Of a DNA stretch of 64,000 bases, positions 17,218 through 25,852 are shown piece after piece. The stretch comes from an uncultured Lachnospiraceae bacterium (GTDB taxonomy: Bacteria > Bacillota > Clostridia > Lachnospirales > Lachnospiraceae): NCBI GenBank assembly GCA_947625465.1, contig CANQOK010000002.1:1-64000 (forward strand), read 5' to 3'. The translations under genes were made by a program, and so were the position numbers. How positions within the stretch are numbered: the stretch's first letter is position 1; every line of letters starts with the position of its first letter. A model generated the notes under the pieces. That model made no database searches and was not told the origin of the DNA. It saw only the letters and a program-made list of their open reading frames with translations.

Positions 17218-17865
17218 TTATACCGTTTTGCGGTATGCCGCGCAGTAAGGATTCAGGAAACATTCTTCACATTTGGGACTGCGGGCGGTACAGATCGTAC
17301 GGCCCAGCGTAATGATCTGAATATTATACAGGATCCAATGATCCTTCGGGAGGACTTCCATCAGTTCAAATTCCACCTTAACCGGATCGTCTTCCTTTGT
17401 AAATCCCAGTTTTTTGGAGATCCGCTTCACATGGGTATCCACGACAATGCTCGGATCATTGTAGATGTTGCCGCGGATCACATTGGCGGTTTTGCGCCCT
17501 ACTCCGGCCAGAGAAGTCAGTTCCTCCAGACTGCTCGGCACTTCTCCGCCGAATTTATGTACCAGATCATTGGCACAGGAAATGATATTCTTCGCCTTAG
17601 CGTGATAGAAGCCGGTCGAGTGGATATCCTGCTCCAGTTCCTTCAGATCCGCATTGGCAAATTTCTCCAGCGTATCATATTTTTTAAAAAGCGTCTCCGT
17701 CACGATATTCACTCTCGCGTCCGTACACTGCGCGCTTAAAATAACGGCGATCAGCAGCTGCCACGCATTTTCATGATTGAGGTAACAGCGGTAATCCGTA
17801 CCGTACTGCGCGTCCAGCGCCGCCAGAATTTCCGTTACATATTTGGGTTTTTCTGTCTTTGTCAT
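17218..17865 (-). CDS. nth: Endonuclease III (base-excision DNA glycosylase)
   Basis: 215-aa bifunctional glycosylase/AP lyase for oxidised pyrimidines. The helix-hairpin-helix is LAGVGRKTANVI, whose Lys is the catalytic residue; the catalytic Asp sits in IVVDTHVKRIS. The C-terminal iron-sulfur loop CTARSPKCEECFLNPYC has the C-x6-C-x2-C-x5-C spacing. Length is normal for the family. Its start overlaps the upstream radical-SAM gene by four bases, so it is the distal gene of that transcript. Confidence 0.95.
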   Translation of the reverse strand: MTKTEKPKYVTEILAALDAQYGTDYRCYLNHENAWQLLIAVILSAQCTDARVNIVTETLFKKYDTLEKFANADLKELEQDIHSTGFYHAKAKNIISCANDLVHKFGGEVPSSLEELTSLAGVGRKTANVIRGNIYNDPSIVVDTHVKRISKKLGFTKEDDPVKVEFELMEVLPKDHWILYNIQIITLGRTICTARSPKCEECFLNPYCAAYRKTV

Positions 17866-19685
17866 AGTTCCTCCATTCCAAAGCCCCGATACAGCTTTGT
17901 CCGTGCTTCCTGATTCAGCGGACTGCGGTTTTGATAATCAAACAGCATCCGCATGGGTTCTTTTGTAATCCTGCCTTCTTCGATAAATGCAGGCAAGTCA
18001 TAAGAAAAATATTCCAGATGTGTCATTTTGATCAGTTGTTTATCGTTATACGCCTTATAATCCGGAAGCGCCTCCCTTGTCTGCGCTTCCTGCCGGTAAA
18101 AGGCGTAAGTTGCTTGTTTATACGGGCTCAGATCCGCCGCGAATTCCGGTCTTGTCTTGCTATTTTCCCGTAAATAGACGTCCAGAGTCAGCAGTTCCCG
18201 GTAGATCGCTGCGCGTTCCTCCTCCATCCCTTTTCCGATTTGTTTAATGAAGGCCAGAAGCAGCAGATATCGGGTCAGCCGGCTGTGTTTTTCCCCATTT
18301 GGCTTTGCCGCTTCATAAAAGTTCCCAAGCGCTTCATAACAATCATAAGGGGTTTCAAATTCCCGTATCAGGCACTTCATAGTATTTCTGAACTGCCCGC
18401 TGTTATAATAAATCTCCAGTACTGCTTCCACCCGTTTCAGCACACAGAGGTCATCATAGGACATCCATTTGGTATACAGTACCTCATAGGGCGGTTCCTC
18501 CCGGCACACCAGGCCGTACCGTTCCTTCTGTTCTTCCATATAAGAGCCGGACAATATCTTTAAAAATCCAAGCTGCAGCTGATCCGGCTCCATCGCGTAC
18601 ACTTCGTTAAAGGACTGTCTGAACTGCCGCAGATCTTCATAGGGCAGCCCGGCGATCAGGTCCAAATGCTGATGCACGTTCCGCCCTGCGTGAATCTCGG
18701 ATACGACAGTTTTGATTTTTCCCAGATCCGTAATCCGCCGGATCTCCGCTATGGTCGGCGGGTTGGTCGACTGTACGCCGATCTCCAGCTGGATCAGTCC
18801 CGGGCGCATCCTGCGTATCACGGCAATCTGTTCCTCTGTGATCAGATCCGCCGCAATCTCAAAATGGAAATTGGTGACGCCGTTGTCATGTTCCAGCAGA
18901 TACCGCCAGAGCTCCAGCGCCCTGTTTTTGTCACAGTTAAAGGTGCGGTCGACCAGTTTCACCTGCGGCACCCTGTGATCCAGGAAAAACTGCAGCTCCC
19001 GCTTTACCAGTTCAAGGCTCCGGAACCGCATCCGCTTTTCCACGGAAGAAAGACAATAGCTGCAGGAAAACGGACAGCCGCGGCTGCTTTCATAATAGAC
19101 GATCCGGTTTTCAAACTGCTCCATATCCTGATAGATGAACGGGAGCTGATCCATATTCAGTTCCGCCTCCGGCGGCGTTTCCAATATATCGGTTCCGTTC
19201 CGATATACGATTCCTCTGACAGTGCGCAGATCGGCCCGATCCCATTCCTGTCGTTCCGATTCGCTGTATGCGCGAACCAGATTCGCAAAGATCTGCTCCC
19301 CTTCTCCCATCATTACGCCGGTAATCTGCGGAAATTCAGCGAGCAGTTCTTTCGCGCGGTAGGAGACCTCCGGCCCGCCCACCCAGACCGGCACGTTCGG
19401 TTTCAGCTTATGAAATTCCCGGATCAGGCGCGTCACCGTTTCAATATTCCAGATATAGCACGAAAACGCGATCAGATCCGGCTGTTTCTCATACAGCTGT
19501 CTTAAAATATCGTCCGCATACTGGTTGATCGTATATTCCGCAATCTCAATCTTTCCGGCAAAAGGCTGCCGGCCGACGCCGGGTTTTGGGATACCGGCCG
19601 CTTTTTCGGCATACGCCTTCAGAGAATACACCGCCAGGTTGGAATGAATATATTTGGCATTGACCGCCACCAGTAAAATCTTCAT
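17862..19685 (-). CDS. B12-binding-domain radical SAM protein with DUF4080
   Basis: 607-aa enzyme: N-terminal cobalamin-binding-like Rossmann domain (about residues 1-150, VNAKYIHSNLAVYSLKAYA and VWVGGPEVSYRA), a radical-SAM barrel with the cluster motif CPFSCSYC near 204-211, and a C-terminal DUF4080 domain. Members of this group are widespread in Firmicutes and uncharacterised; methylation or methylthiolation of a macromolecule is a possibility only. It overlaps nth by four bases and starts four bases after the metallophosphoesterase stop, so the three genes are probably one operon. Confidence 0.87.
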   Translation of the reverse strand: MKILLVAVNAKYIHSNLAVYSLKAYAEKAAGIPKPGVGRQPFAGKIEIAEYTINQYADDILRQLYEKQPDLIAFSCYIWNIETVTRLIREFHKLKPNVPVWVGGPEVSYRAKELLAEFPQITGVMMGEGEQIFANLVRAYSESERQEWDRADLRTVRGIVYRNGTDILETPPEAELNMDQLPFIYQDMEQFENRIVYYESSRGCPFSCSYCLSSVEKRMRFRSLELVKRELQFFLDHRVPQVKLVDRTFNCDKNRALELWRYLLEHDNGVTNFHFEIAADLITEEQIAVIRRMRPGLIQLEIGVQSTNPPTIAEIRRITDLGKIKTVVSEIHAGRNVHQHLDLIAGLPYEDLRQFRQSFNEVYAMEPDQLQLGFLKILSGSYMEEQKERYGLVCREEPPYEVLYTKWMSYDDLCVLKRVEAVLEIYYNSGQFRNTMKCLIREFETPYDCYEALGNFYEAAKPNGEKHSRLTRYLLLLAFIKQIGKGMEEERAAIYRELLTLDVYLRENSKTRPEFAADLSPYKQATYAFYRQEAQTREALPDYKAYNDKQLIKMTHLEYFSYDLPAFIEEGRITKEPMRMLFDYQNRSPLNQEARTKLYRGFGMEEL

Positions 19686-19689
19686 CGCT

Positions 19690-20871
19690 TTAATTCCATT
19701 TCACATGAATCTTAACCACTTCACAATCTGTTCCGACCCGCATATACGGTCCCCACAGACCGGCGCCGGACGTTACAATCGAATGCATCCTGCCGTCCCG
19801 GTAATAGCCATATGCGTTGTCATTGAGCAGCCCTACCAGCAGATTGCCCGGAAAGAGCTGTCCGTTGTGGGTATGCCCTGACATCACCAGATCCGCGCCG
19901 CTGTCCGACAGTGATTTCAGATCGGATGGCTGATGATCCATAACCAGCACCGGCAGGTTCCTGTTCAGGTCAGTCAGAAGCAGATTCGCCGATTTTCTTG
20001 TATTGTCGCTGCTCCCTAACGGACGGGCGTCCCGTCTGCCCACCAGATAGAACTGGTAATTGATCATAACCGCTTCATCCTGCAGCAGCTTCACGCCCGC
20101 CTGCTCCAGGAATTCCTCCATCCGGTTGTCGGTCTGCACGGATTCTGCGTCCCGATTCATCGCGCGGGCTACATCATGATTGCCGAAGCAGGCGTATACC
20201 CCGTATGTACTCTTTAATTCATGAAACATGGAGATCAGCTTCTCCGGTTCCTCTACCGCGTCGTAACCGCTGTCAAAAATATCGCCCGCAATACAGATAA
20301 GATCCGCGTTCATGCCATTGACCGTATCGACCACCGCGCGAAACTGTTCGGCTCCGATATTACATCCGAAATGCAGATCGGAGATCAGGGCAACCGTAAT
20401 CCCGTCAGAGCTTTCCACCGTTTTATCAATGGCGACCTCATACTCCTTCGTCTGAAGCTGTCTGGCATGATAACAGCCGTATCCGACGATTCCCGACACC
20501 GTAAGCAACACCAGAGCGCCGCTTACGATCTGAACCACCCGGTTCTGTACCCACCGTTTTTTCAGCAGATTCGTCACACGCCCCAAGCCGCGCAGCAGAT
20601 CAAACGCAAGCAATACCAAAACCAGATATATGACAAATCCCATCACATAATAGCCGGCTTTCGACAGAACCGTCTGTACCTTTCCTTTCGGAAGGATCAG
20701 CCCGACCAGCGGCATAGCTGCTGCCGCCATGTATAAAATGTAGTAGATTATTTTAATCCAGATCCGGCCAAACCCGCGCCAGATCGCCTTCAGCCAGCTT
20801 AACGCCCGGTGCGCCGGATAGACATTTATCAGTATGTATACACAGAAGATTATAAGAAATCCGATTATCAT
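19690..20871 (-). CDS. Membrane metallophosphoesterase (calcineurin-like)
   Basis: 393-aa protein with three to four N-terminal membrane helices (about residues 1-130) followed by a calcineurin-like phosphoesterase domain. The metal-binding blocks are ISDLHFG, AGDIFD, CFGNHD, VMDHQP and MSGHTHNGQ. The layout matches YkuE/YaeI-type enzymes, several of which act on lipid-linked substrates at the membrane; the substrate here is unknown. The start at 20871 is preferred over 20949 because AAGGAGGGG precedes it and the longer form would include a hairpin and promoter. Confidence 0.85.
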   Translation of the reverse strand: MIIGFLIIFCVYILINVYPAHRALSWLKAIWRGFGRIWIKIIYYILYMAAAAMPLVGLILPKGKVQTVLSKAGYYVMGFVIYLVLVLLAFDLLRGLGRVTNLLKKRWVQNRVVQIVSGALVLLTVSGIVGYGCYHARQLQTKEYEVAIDKTVESSDGITVALISDLHFGCNIGAEQFRAVVDTVNGMNADLICIAGDIFDSGYDAVEEPEKLISMFHELKSTYGVYACFGNHDVARAMNRDAESVQTDNRMEEFLEQAGVKLLQDEAVMINYQFYLVGRRDARPLGSSDNTRKSANLLLTDLNRNLPVLVMDHQPSDLKSLSDSGADLVMSGHTHNGQLFPGNLLVGLLNDNAYGYYRDGRMHSIVTSGAGLWGPYMRVGTDCEVVKIHVKWN

Positions 20872-20896
20872 AAGCCCCTCCTTACCAAAAATAATC

Positions 20897-20933
20897 GCAC
20901 CCTGCTTCCCGCTTCCACGGACAAGCAGGGTGC
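20897..20933 (-). terminator. Terminator-like hairpin at the 5' end of the metallophosphoesterase transcript
   Basis: Perfect 11-bp stem GCACCCTGCTT / AAGCAGGGTGC (arms 20933-20923 and 20907-20897) followed on the minus strand by GATTATTTTT. It ends the region behind the DUF4176 gene, but it also begins right at the predicted start site of the promoter at 20968-20940. It may therefore both stop read-through from the secretion block and protect or attenuate the new transcript. Confidence 0.7.
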
Positions 20934-20939
20934 AACCCC

Positions 20940-20968
20940 AGTATAGCACAGAAATGAAATTGTGAAAA
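20940..20968 (-). promoter_or_regulatory. Candidate promoter of the metallophosphoesterase operon
   Basis: On the minus strand, TTTTCA (20968-20963), 17-bp spacer, TATACT (20945-20940). The -10 is good and the -35 weak. Confidence 0.5.
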
Positions 20969-21013
20969 GGAAAGAACCTAAATTTTATATTTTATATTCC
21001 GCCTATTATCCTT

Positions 21014-21283
21014 TTATTGTTCATAAAACGCTTCCAATTTTTTAATAAATTCCAATCTCGCATCATCTTCATATCCCCGAAATACGACCCGCTCTATGTC
21101 TTTGTGCTGGAATAAAAACTGAGACTCTCTGCCCATACTTCCTTCCGGATATAATACTCCGATATAATCATACTCTTCACCGGTATCCAGATTACTCTGT
21201 TTTACACCAAAAATCATCAGCGGGCGATCTGCTTCGCGCAGATAGATCACACTCCCAATTGGAAGCAATTCATTCACTTTCAT
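21014..21283 (-). CDS. DUF4176 protein (T7SS effector-associated)
   Basis: 89-aa soluble protein matching the DUF4176 pattern: LLPIGSVIYLREADRPLMIFG near the N-terminus, YDYIGVLYPEG in the middle and a helical C-terminus. DUF4176 genes recur beside T7SSb effector genes, where small partners help target the effector. It is the last gene of the secretion block, 29 bases after the effector. The start at 21283 (MKVNELLP) is preferred because AGGAGG is about 11 bases ahead; the GTG at 21295 lies inside that site. Confidence 0.75.
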   Translation of the reverse strand: MKVNELLPIGSVIYLREADRPLMIFGVKQSNLDTGEEYDYIGVLYPEGSMGRESQFLFQHKDIERVVFRGYEDDARLEFIKKLEAFYEQ

Positions 21284-21312
21284 ATTACTTGTCACCTCCT
21301 ATAAAATATTAT

Positions 21313-22449
21313 TTATATAAATGCCCACTTCGCAATTACATTCTTAAAATTGGAAACCGCTTTTCCCATTCCACTAAATGTATCTTTTACATAATTAACT
21401 ACTCTTTCTCCCGTATCCAGTACAAAGTCAGATACCGTTTCCGTCAGACCCTTTTCTTCTCCACCAAAATATTTTGTAATCTGACGTGTCACAAAGTCTG
21501 CCGCCCATACTGTTCCCGTTGCTACCAGTGCTACTGCTACCGCCGGAGCTGTTGCCGGCAAAAGTGCAGTTGCCGCTGCAGTCGCCGCAATACCGATCCC
21601 CGCGTCAATCGCTGTCTCTGATATCGTTTCTTCCCAGAACCGTATATGATTCATATTTCCAAACTCTTCATAATTATCAATTCCGTTCATAATTCCTGAG
21701 AATATAACGCCTGCCCATTTTGTGCCGGTTTTAATCTTAGAACCGGTATTTTTTGCATTTTTCAGACTATATTCCCCAAATTCATTCTTAACGGTTCCGG
21801 TAAACCTTCCCCATCTCGTTGAAACTTGCGTCTTACTCAGATTCTTAACCGCACTGCCCTTTTTGAAGTCACCGAAAAGGAAACTGTTCCAATCTCGGTC
21901 TCCGGGATTTTTATTCCATTCTTTCGCAAACTTTCCAAGTGCAGATACTGTCGACTTTCCAATTCCCAATCCTGACTTTGCATTGATTCCATCTTTAGCC
22001 AAATCCAAGAATGCCGCAATTCCTTCTCCGGCAACGCCAAATGTTCCGATTTCTTCTGCTGCAAAATCAAAAAACTCTGTATACCAGGCTCTTCCTTCTG
22101 TTACTCCGCTGCCATCTTCTTTTTCATATCTGCCATTGTCTTGTGCATTGATAGGATTCCATTGATCGACGGTTTCACGCCCATTCGCAATTACCAGTTC
22201 CGTATTTTTATATGCTGCATTAATCTGATCCAAGCAACTTCTCAAAGACTGCAGTTTTAATCTTTCATTTTCCATAACATCCATCTGACATCTAAGCTGC
22301 TCACGGACTGTACTGGTAACACTACCCAAACTGATCCCCCGCCGGACCACTTCCACTCTGCCCTTTAAGACCTGCAGTTTTTGCGCCACTGCGGCCTCTT
22401 CAGATACAACAGATTCCGATTGTTTTAGGTTGATCTTAAAATCTCCCAT
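21313..22449 (-). CDS. Putative T7SS effector: helical targeting domain plus hydrophobic C-terminus
   Basis: 378-aa protein without a recognised toxin domain. The N-terminal ~110 residues are a charged helical hairpin (MGDFKINLKQSESVV..., ending YKNTELVIANG), like LXG/WXG-type targeting regions. The middle is polar (WNPINAQDNGRYEKEDGSG, then a glycine-rich segment). Near 280-325 an Ala/Gly/Val-rich hydrophobic stretch (GIAATAAATALLPATAPA) resembles the glycine-zipper or pore-forming tails of membrane-active toxins, followed by an amphipathic end. It sits between a WXG100-like gene and a DUF4176 gene. The start at 22449 is set by GGAGGTGATTTCA. A membrane-depolarising effector is inferred; a non-toxic structural substrate is also possible. 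Confidence 0.6.
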   Translation of the reverse strand: MGDFKINLKQSESVVSEEAAVAQKLQVLKGRVEVVRRGISLGSVTSTVREQLRCQMDVMENERLKLQSLRSCLDQINAAYKNTELVIANGRETVDQWNPINAQDNGRYEKEDGSGVTEGRAWYTEFFDFAAEEIGTFGVAGEGIAAFLDLAKDGINAKSGLGIGKSTVSALGKFAKEWNKNPGDRDWNSFLFGDFKKGSAVKNLSKTQVSTRWGRFTGTVKNEFGEYSLKNAKNTGSKIKTGTKWAGVIFSGIMNGIDNYEEFGNMNHIRFWEETISETAIDAGIGIAATAAATALLPATAPAVAVALVATGTVWAADFVTRQITKYFGGEEKGLTETVSDFVLDTGERVVNYVKDTFSGMGKAVSNFKNVIAKWAFI

Positions 22450-22465
22450 TGAAATCACCTCCGTT

Positions 22466-22777
22466 TTACTGATATTTCCGCTTTTCAGCAAGTTCAACTG
22501 CCTGCAATTCCGCCTTTTTGATCCGTTCGGCAGAACGCCGAATTGCCTGTGCGACATATCTCAGATCTCTGGCTGTCTTTTCCATATTGCCTTTTAGCTC
22601 AGTTGCCTTCTTTAAATACTGACTGGCATTCTCGCCCCTCCATGCACTGGATAACCGGCTCAGGGAATCGTCAAATCTCTGATTTGCTATTTTTGTCAGA
22701 TCAGCAGCAATGGATTCCAGTTCCTCTGCGTTGCCGACCGACTTATTATATTCAAATATAATCGTATTTCTATCCAT
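22466..22777 (-). CDS. WXG100-like partner of the effector
   Basis: 103-aa helical-hairpin protein with WRG at the turn (SSAWRGENASQYLKKATEL). It lacks the C-terminal Y-x3-D/E export signal of the other WXG100 proteins here; its tail reads IKKAELQAVELAEKRKYQ. Position directly ahead of the effector (16 bases) suggests a dedicated targeting partner that forms a complex with the effector N-terminus, as known for small partners of LXG effectors. GGAGGACGCGGAAA precedes ATG. Confidence 0.78.
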   Translation of the reverse strand: MDRNTIIFEYNKSVGNAEELESIAADLTKIANQRFDDSLSRLSSAWRGENASQYLKKATELKGNMEKTARDLRYVAQAIRRSAERIKKAELQAVELAEKRKYQ

Positions 22778-22800
22778 TTTCCGCGTCCTCCTCTGTATTC

Positions 22801-23850
22801 CTATTGAAACCGAAATTCAAAATCTTCGTCACCCAGTCTGACACGGCTGCCATGGGTCAGCCGAATTTCCGTATTGGTGTCAATCATCATACCGTTTACA
22901 TAGACATGATTGGTAGAATGCTGGTCAATAACAAAAAATTCTCCGTTTTTACATAGAATTTTTGCATGCACCCGACTGACTGCACTATTATCAAAAATAC
23001 AGTAGTCTACTCTGGCCGGATCCTTTCCGATTATAAATTCCTGTTTATTGATCACAGCTTTTTCATTGTTTTTTATACGGATCAACACAGGATAAATCAT
23101 GGGTTGATTGGAAATACCAAGAACTGTTGTTTCCCCATATCCTTCTTCAGCGTCAAAACCGGAGTCTGTTCTATTTTCCTGCAGTTGGGAATAAACCGGC
23201 GGCTCCGGTGCCTTCTGTGGTTCCAGTACTTTAGCAAATACCGGCGGCTTCGGCGGCTCCACATAAATCGACGGCTTGATCTGTATATACTGAACAGGTT
23301 CTTTTAAGATTTCATCTATTGTTTGGATCATCGTGTCGAAAGAAGCTTCCTTCGTCAATACCCTTGCCAGTGCACTCAAATATGTTTTCTTTTCCTCCTG
23401 CTTCCATCCGGTATTATCAAAAACTTCCTGCAGAAAATTAATAATGGTATTTGACGGTTCCAAGACTTCCGGGGCTCCCACCAGTTTAACTTCCTTTGTA
23501 TTGCGATCCAAATAAATATATTCTCTTTTCAACACCACATCCGATTCACATAGAAAACTATCCTCCAAACTTTTTACTGCCTGGATTATTTCTTTTATCA
23601 CAGGAAATATCTCATCCCGTCCCACATTCTTCTCAAATGTTTCTGCAAATGACACACAATCAGTAATGTCATACTCTCCCATTAACTGTTCTTCTTTTGT
23701 AAAATATACTTCCAGCATATGGTCTATCCGATTGTTTTCCAGCATCCCCATTGTCAGTTCATTCCGTATACCGTCCGCAGCGGCATGATATACAAGATAT
23801 TTATAATTTTCCTCTTTTATAAATGATATCTTTTTTTCCATCGTTCTCAT
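22801..23850 (-). CDS. DUF6382-like and FHA domain protein with a TTVL motif
   Basis: 349-aa cytoplasmic protein. The N-terminal ~190 residues resemble DUF6382, an all-round partner of FHA domains in clostridia that has kinase-fold-like character. A proline-rich linker (PPKPPVFAKVLEPQKAPEPP) and the motif GETTVLGIS near residue 240 follow, then a canonical FHA domain (IIGKDPARVDYC, SRVHAK, NHVYVNG) at about 265-349. The TTVL threonines are candidate phosphorylation sites for the locus kinases. An EssB-like bridging role is possible but there is no membrane segment. The start could be 23850 or 23841; no clear ribosome site decides it. Confidence 0.78.
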   Translation of the reverse strand: MRTMEKKISFIKEENYKYLVYHAAADGIRNELTMGMLENNRIDHMLEVYFTKEEQLMGEYDITDCVSFAETFEKNVGRDEIFPVIKEIIQAVKSLEDSFLCESDVVLKREYIYLDRNTKEVKLVGAPEVLEPSNTIINFLQEVFDNTGWKQEEKKTYLSALARVLTKEASFDTMIQTIDEILKEPVQYIQIKPSIYVEPPKPPVFAKVLEPQKAPEPPVYSQLQENRTDSGFDAEEGYGETTVLGISNQPMIYPVLIRIKNNEKAVINKQEFIIGKDPARVDYCIFDNSAVSRVHAKILCKNGEFFVIDQHSTNHVYVNGMMIDTNTEIRLTHGSRVRLGDEDFEFRFQ

Positions 23851-23860
23851 CGCCTTTCTA

Positions 23861-24886
23861 TTATTTCAAAAGTTCCTCTGAAAAGCTCATGCTGCTGATC
23901 TGGTGTAGTACATCCTCCTTTTGGGCATTTTCCACATACCGGATTCCTCCAAGAACCTTCTCTTCAAATTCCTTTTCCACACCGGGCATTATCTTAAAAC
24001 CATTAAAGATAATCTGCACTTTACCGTCCAACTCCGGATCTATTTCAGAAAACAATGTCAAAACTTTTTTCATTTTCTGATTGCCCATACGGCTTCCATC
24101 CAGTACAAAGCAAATATGGTCTGATACCTCCCATACTGTCTGCAGATAAGCTGTATTTTCCATCTGCAGATCAATTAAAAATACATCCGCCAATTCATTC
24201 CGGGACAACAGTTGTAAAAGCTGCCGTATCTGTTCTCCGGACATTTGATATAAGCCTGCAATGTCTTCAAAATTTCTTAATATCAACGCGCCGGAAGAAT
24301 CGTGATGCATATTTGCCGCAATATCCAACAAAGAACCTCCTTTTACGGAAATATCCGCAAGCATTTGTCCAATAGATGCTTCATTCTGTTGTGTTTCGAA
24401 ATATCCTGAAGTGTGAAAAGGCCTTAAATTTATGTATATAGGCTTCTTTCCATTCATTGCAAAATGTTTTGCAATTCCTGCTGCCACAGAGGAATTGCCC
24501 ATGCCATTTCCCAAACTCATAAATGTAATTACATTTCCCTTTATTTTTTCCGAATCCCGGCAGGTATACATCTGCTCCCTTTTGTAATATGTAAGAATCC
24601 GGTCTTTCATCTGTTCCGGTTTCACATATTTAAAAATATGATTTCCCGCAGGCTCATCCCCTCCCCGGTTTTCCGTAAAATACATAACCATTTTCTCTTT
24701 CTGCTGTATGCCGTCCCTCATGCTTTCCGGTAAAATACAAACTGAAACGGAAGCATCCGCCAATACTGCCTCCACCTGTTTCTCATCAATCAAAACTAAT
24801 TCCAATTCCTGTTTATATTTTTCCGACAATATACTGCATACCCGTTTCGCATAGTAAGTATCTGTATCATACACCGCAATCTTCAT
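23861..24886 (-). CDS. TadZ/CpaE-like atypical ParA-type protein with broken Walker A
   Basis: 341-aa protein with a receiver-like N-terminal domain (about 1-95, MKIAVYDTDTYYAKRVCSILSE) and a MinD/ParA-like domain starting VITFMSLGNGMGNSSVAAGIA near residue 117. The P-loop of this superfamily should read KGGxGK(T/S); both signature lysines are replaced (LGNGMGNSS), so ATP hydrolysis is doubtful. A later VFLIDLQMEN strand fits the switch II position. Domain order is that of TadZ/CpaE, which places secretion ATPases at cell poles. By analogy it may localise the secretion motor. It lies between two FHA genes with 10-12 base gaps. Confidence 0.7.
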   Translation of the reverse strand: MKIAVYDTDTYYAKRVCSILSEKYKQELELVLIDEKQVEAVLADASVSVCILPESMRDGIQQKEKMVMYFTENRGGDEPAGNHIFKYVKPEQMKDRILTYYKREQMYTCRDSEKIKGNVITFMSLGNGMGNSSVAAGIAKHFAMNGKKPIYINLRPFHTSGYFETQQNEASIGQMLADISVKGGSLLDIAANMHHDSSGALILRNFEDIAGLYQMSGEQIRQLLQLLSRNELADVFLIDLQMENTAYLQTVWEVSDHICFVLDGSRMGNQKMKKVLTLFSEIDPELDGKVQIIFNGFKIMPGVEKEFEEKVLGGIRYVENAQKEDVLHQISSMSFSEELLK

Positions 24887-24898
24887 CTCTTTACTCCT

Positions 24899-25459
24899 TT
24901 ATCTATATTGAATTTGTATTTTATATTGGCTGCTTCCAAGTTTAAGGATATCTCCTGATTTAATTGCTGTTTTCTGAAAAACCATGTTTCCGTTTAGCCA
25001 AGTATGATTTGCGGATCCCATATCCTGTATGTACAGCTGATTTCCGAATCGGCTGAGCATTGCATGTTTTTTAGAAATTTTAGAGCTGTCGGGGATTTCC
25101 AGATATGCGGTCGTATAGCCAATATTCTTTCTTCCGATCAAAAGCTCTCCTGTTACCTCTGCCTCATAAGCGGCTCCTGTTACAATATGAACAAGACAAA
25201 TCCTAACCGCAGATACTCTCGCTGAATCCTTATAGGCTTTATGACCGGTCAAAATCGTTCCTCTCCGGTTATCCATAAATCCTCTCAAGCCTCTGTCTGC
25301 GTATTCCCCTCCGTCCAATTCTACGGATTTTCCTCCATGAACAATGATTTTTGACGGGTTGTACCGCTTTTTATTTCCATATTTCTGTCTGACAATTACT
25401 AAAACGATCAACAGTACAAAAATAATGATAACTCCAACTGCTATAATGATCTGTTCCAT
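24899..25459 (-). CDS. Membrane-anchored FHA domain protein
   Basis: 186 aa: one N-terminal membrane helix (about residues 4-25, IIIAVGVIIIFVLLIVLVIV), a basic cytoplasmic linker and a C-terminal FHA domain (about 100-185) with LIGRKNIGY, SKKHAML and NHTWLNG. It could dock phosphorylated partners at the membrane next to the motor. It lies between a WXG100 gene and the TadZ-like gene, with short gaps on both sides. Confidence 0.82.
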   Translation of the reverse strand: MEQIIIAVGVIIIFVLLIVLVIVRQKYGNKKRYNPSKIIVHGGKSVELDGGEYADRGLRGFMDNRRGTILTGHKAYKDSARVSAVRICLVHIVTGAAYEAEVTGELLIGRKNIGYTTAYLEIPDSSKISKKHAMLSRFGNQLYIQDMGSANHTWLNGNMVFQKTAIKSGDILKLGSSQYKIQIQYR

Positions 25460-25473
25460 TTCATGCCTCCGGA

Positions 25474-25833
25474 TCAGAGAATGATATCTGCCGGTAACCC
25501 CTCAGAAATGGTTTCTGCCTGATCCTCAGCCTTTTGATAGATACCTGACATTTTCTGCAGATCCCTGACATGCTCTTCCATTCTCTTAATCAGTTCTTCT
25601 GTTTCCGGTTTAAACTCTCCATACCAGTCCCGATATGTATCGTTTGCCTCTCCTTTCCAATAAGAAGAAGTCCGTTTCACGCTTTGTTCTAATGAAACAA
25701 ATTTCTGCCTGATTCTTGAAATTTTTATACTGACAGAATTTGCTTTGGCAGCCATCTGTTCCGGTGAAACCTTTATTTCCGCTGCCCCGATTAAAAAATC
25801 ATTTAACAGACTGCTATTCAATCCTTTGCTCAT
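25474..25833 (-). CDS. WXG100 family protein (119 aa)
   Basis: Small helical-hairpin protein with WKG at the turn (TSSYWKGEANDTYRDWYGEF) and the export-type motif YQKAED near the C-terminus. It has a longer N-terminus than its neighbours (about 18 extra residues). Predicted T7SS substrate, probably exported as a dimer with another WXG100 protein of the cluster. The AT-rich context and short gaps support operon membership. Confidence 0.85.
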   Translation of the reverse strand: MSKGLNSSLLNDFLIGAAEIKVSPEQMAAKANSVSIKISRIRQKFVSLEQSVKRTSSYWKGEANDTYRDWYGEFKPETEELIKRMEEHVRDLQKMSGIYQKAEDQAETISEGLPADIIL

Positions 25834-25852
25834 ACTGCATCATCTCCCGACT

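Noticed and set aside
18666..19505. A 279-codon plus-strand frame opposite the B12/radical-SAM gene
   Set aside because: Shadow frame; the opposite strand has an intact radical-SAM motif and length.
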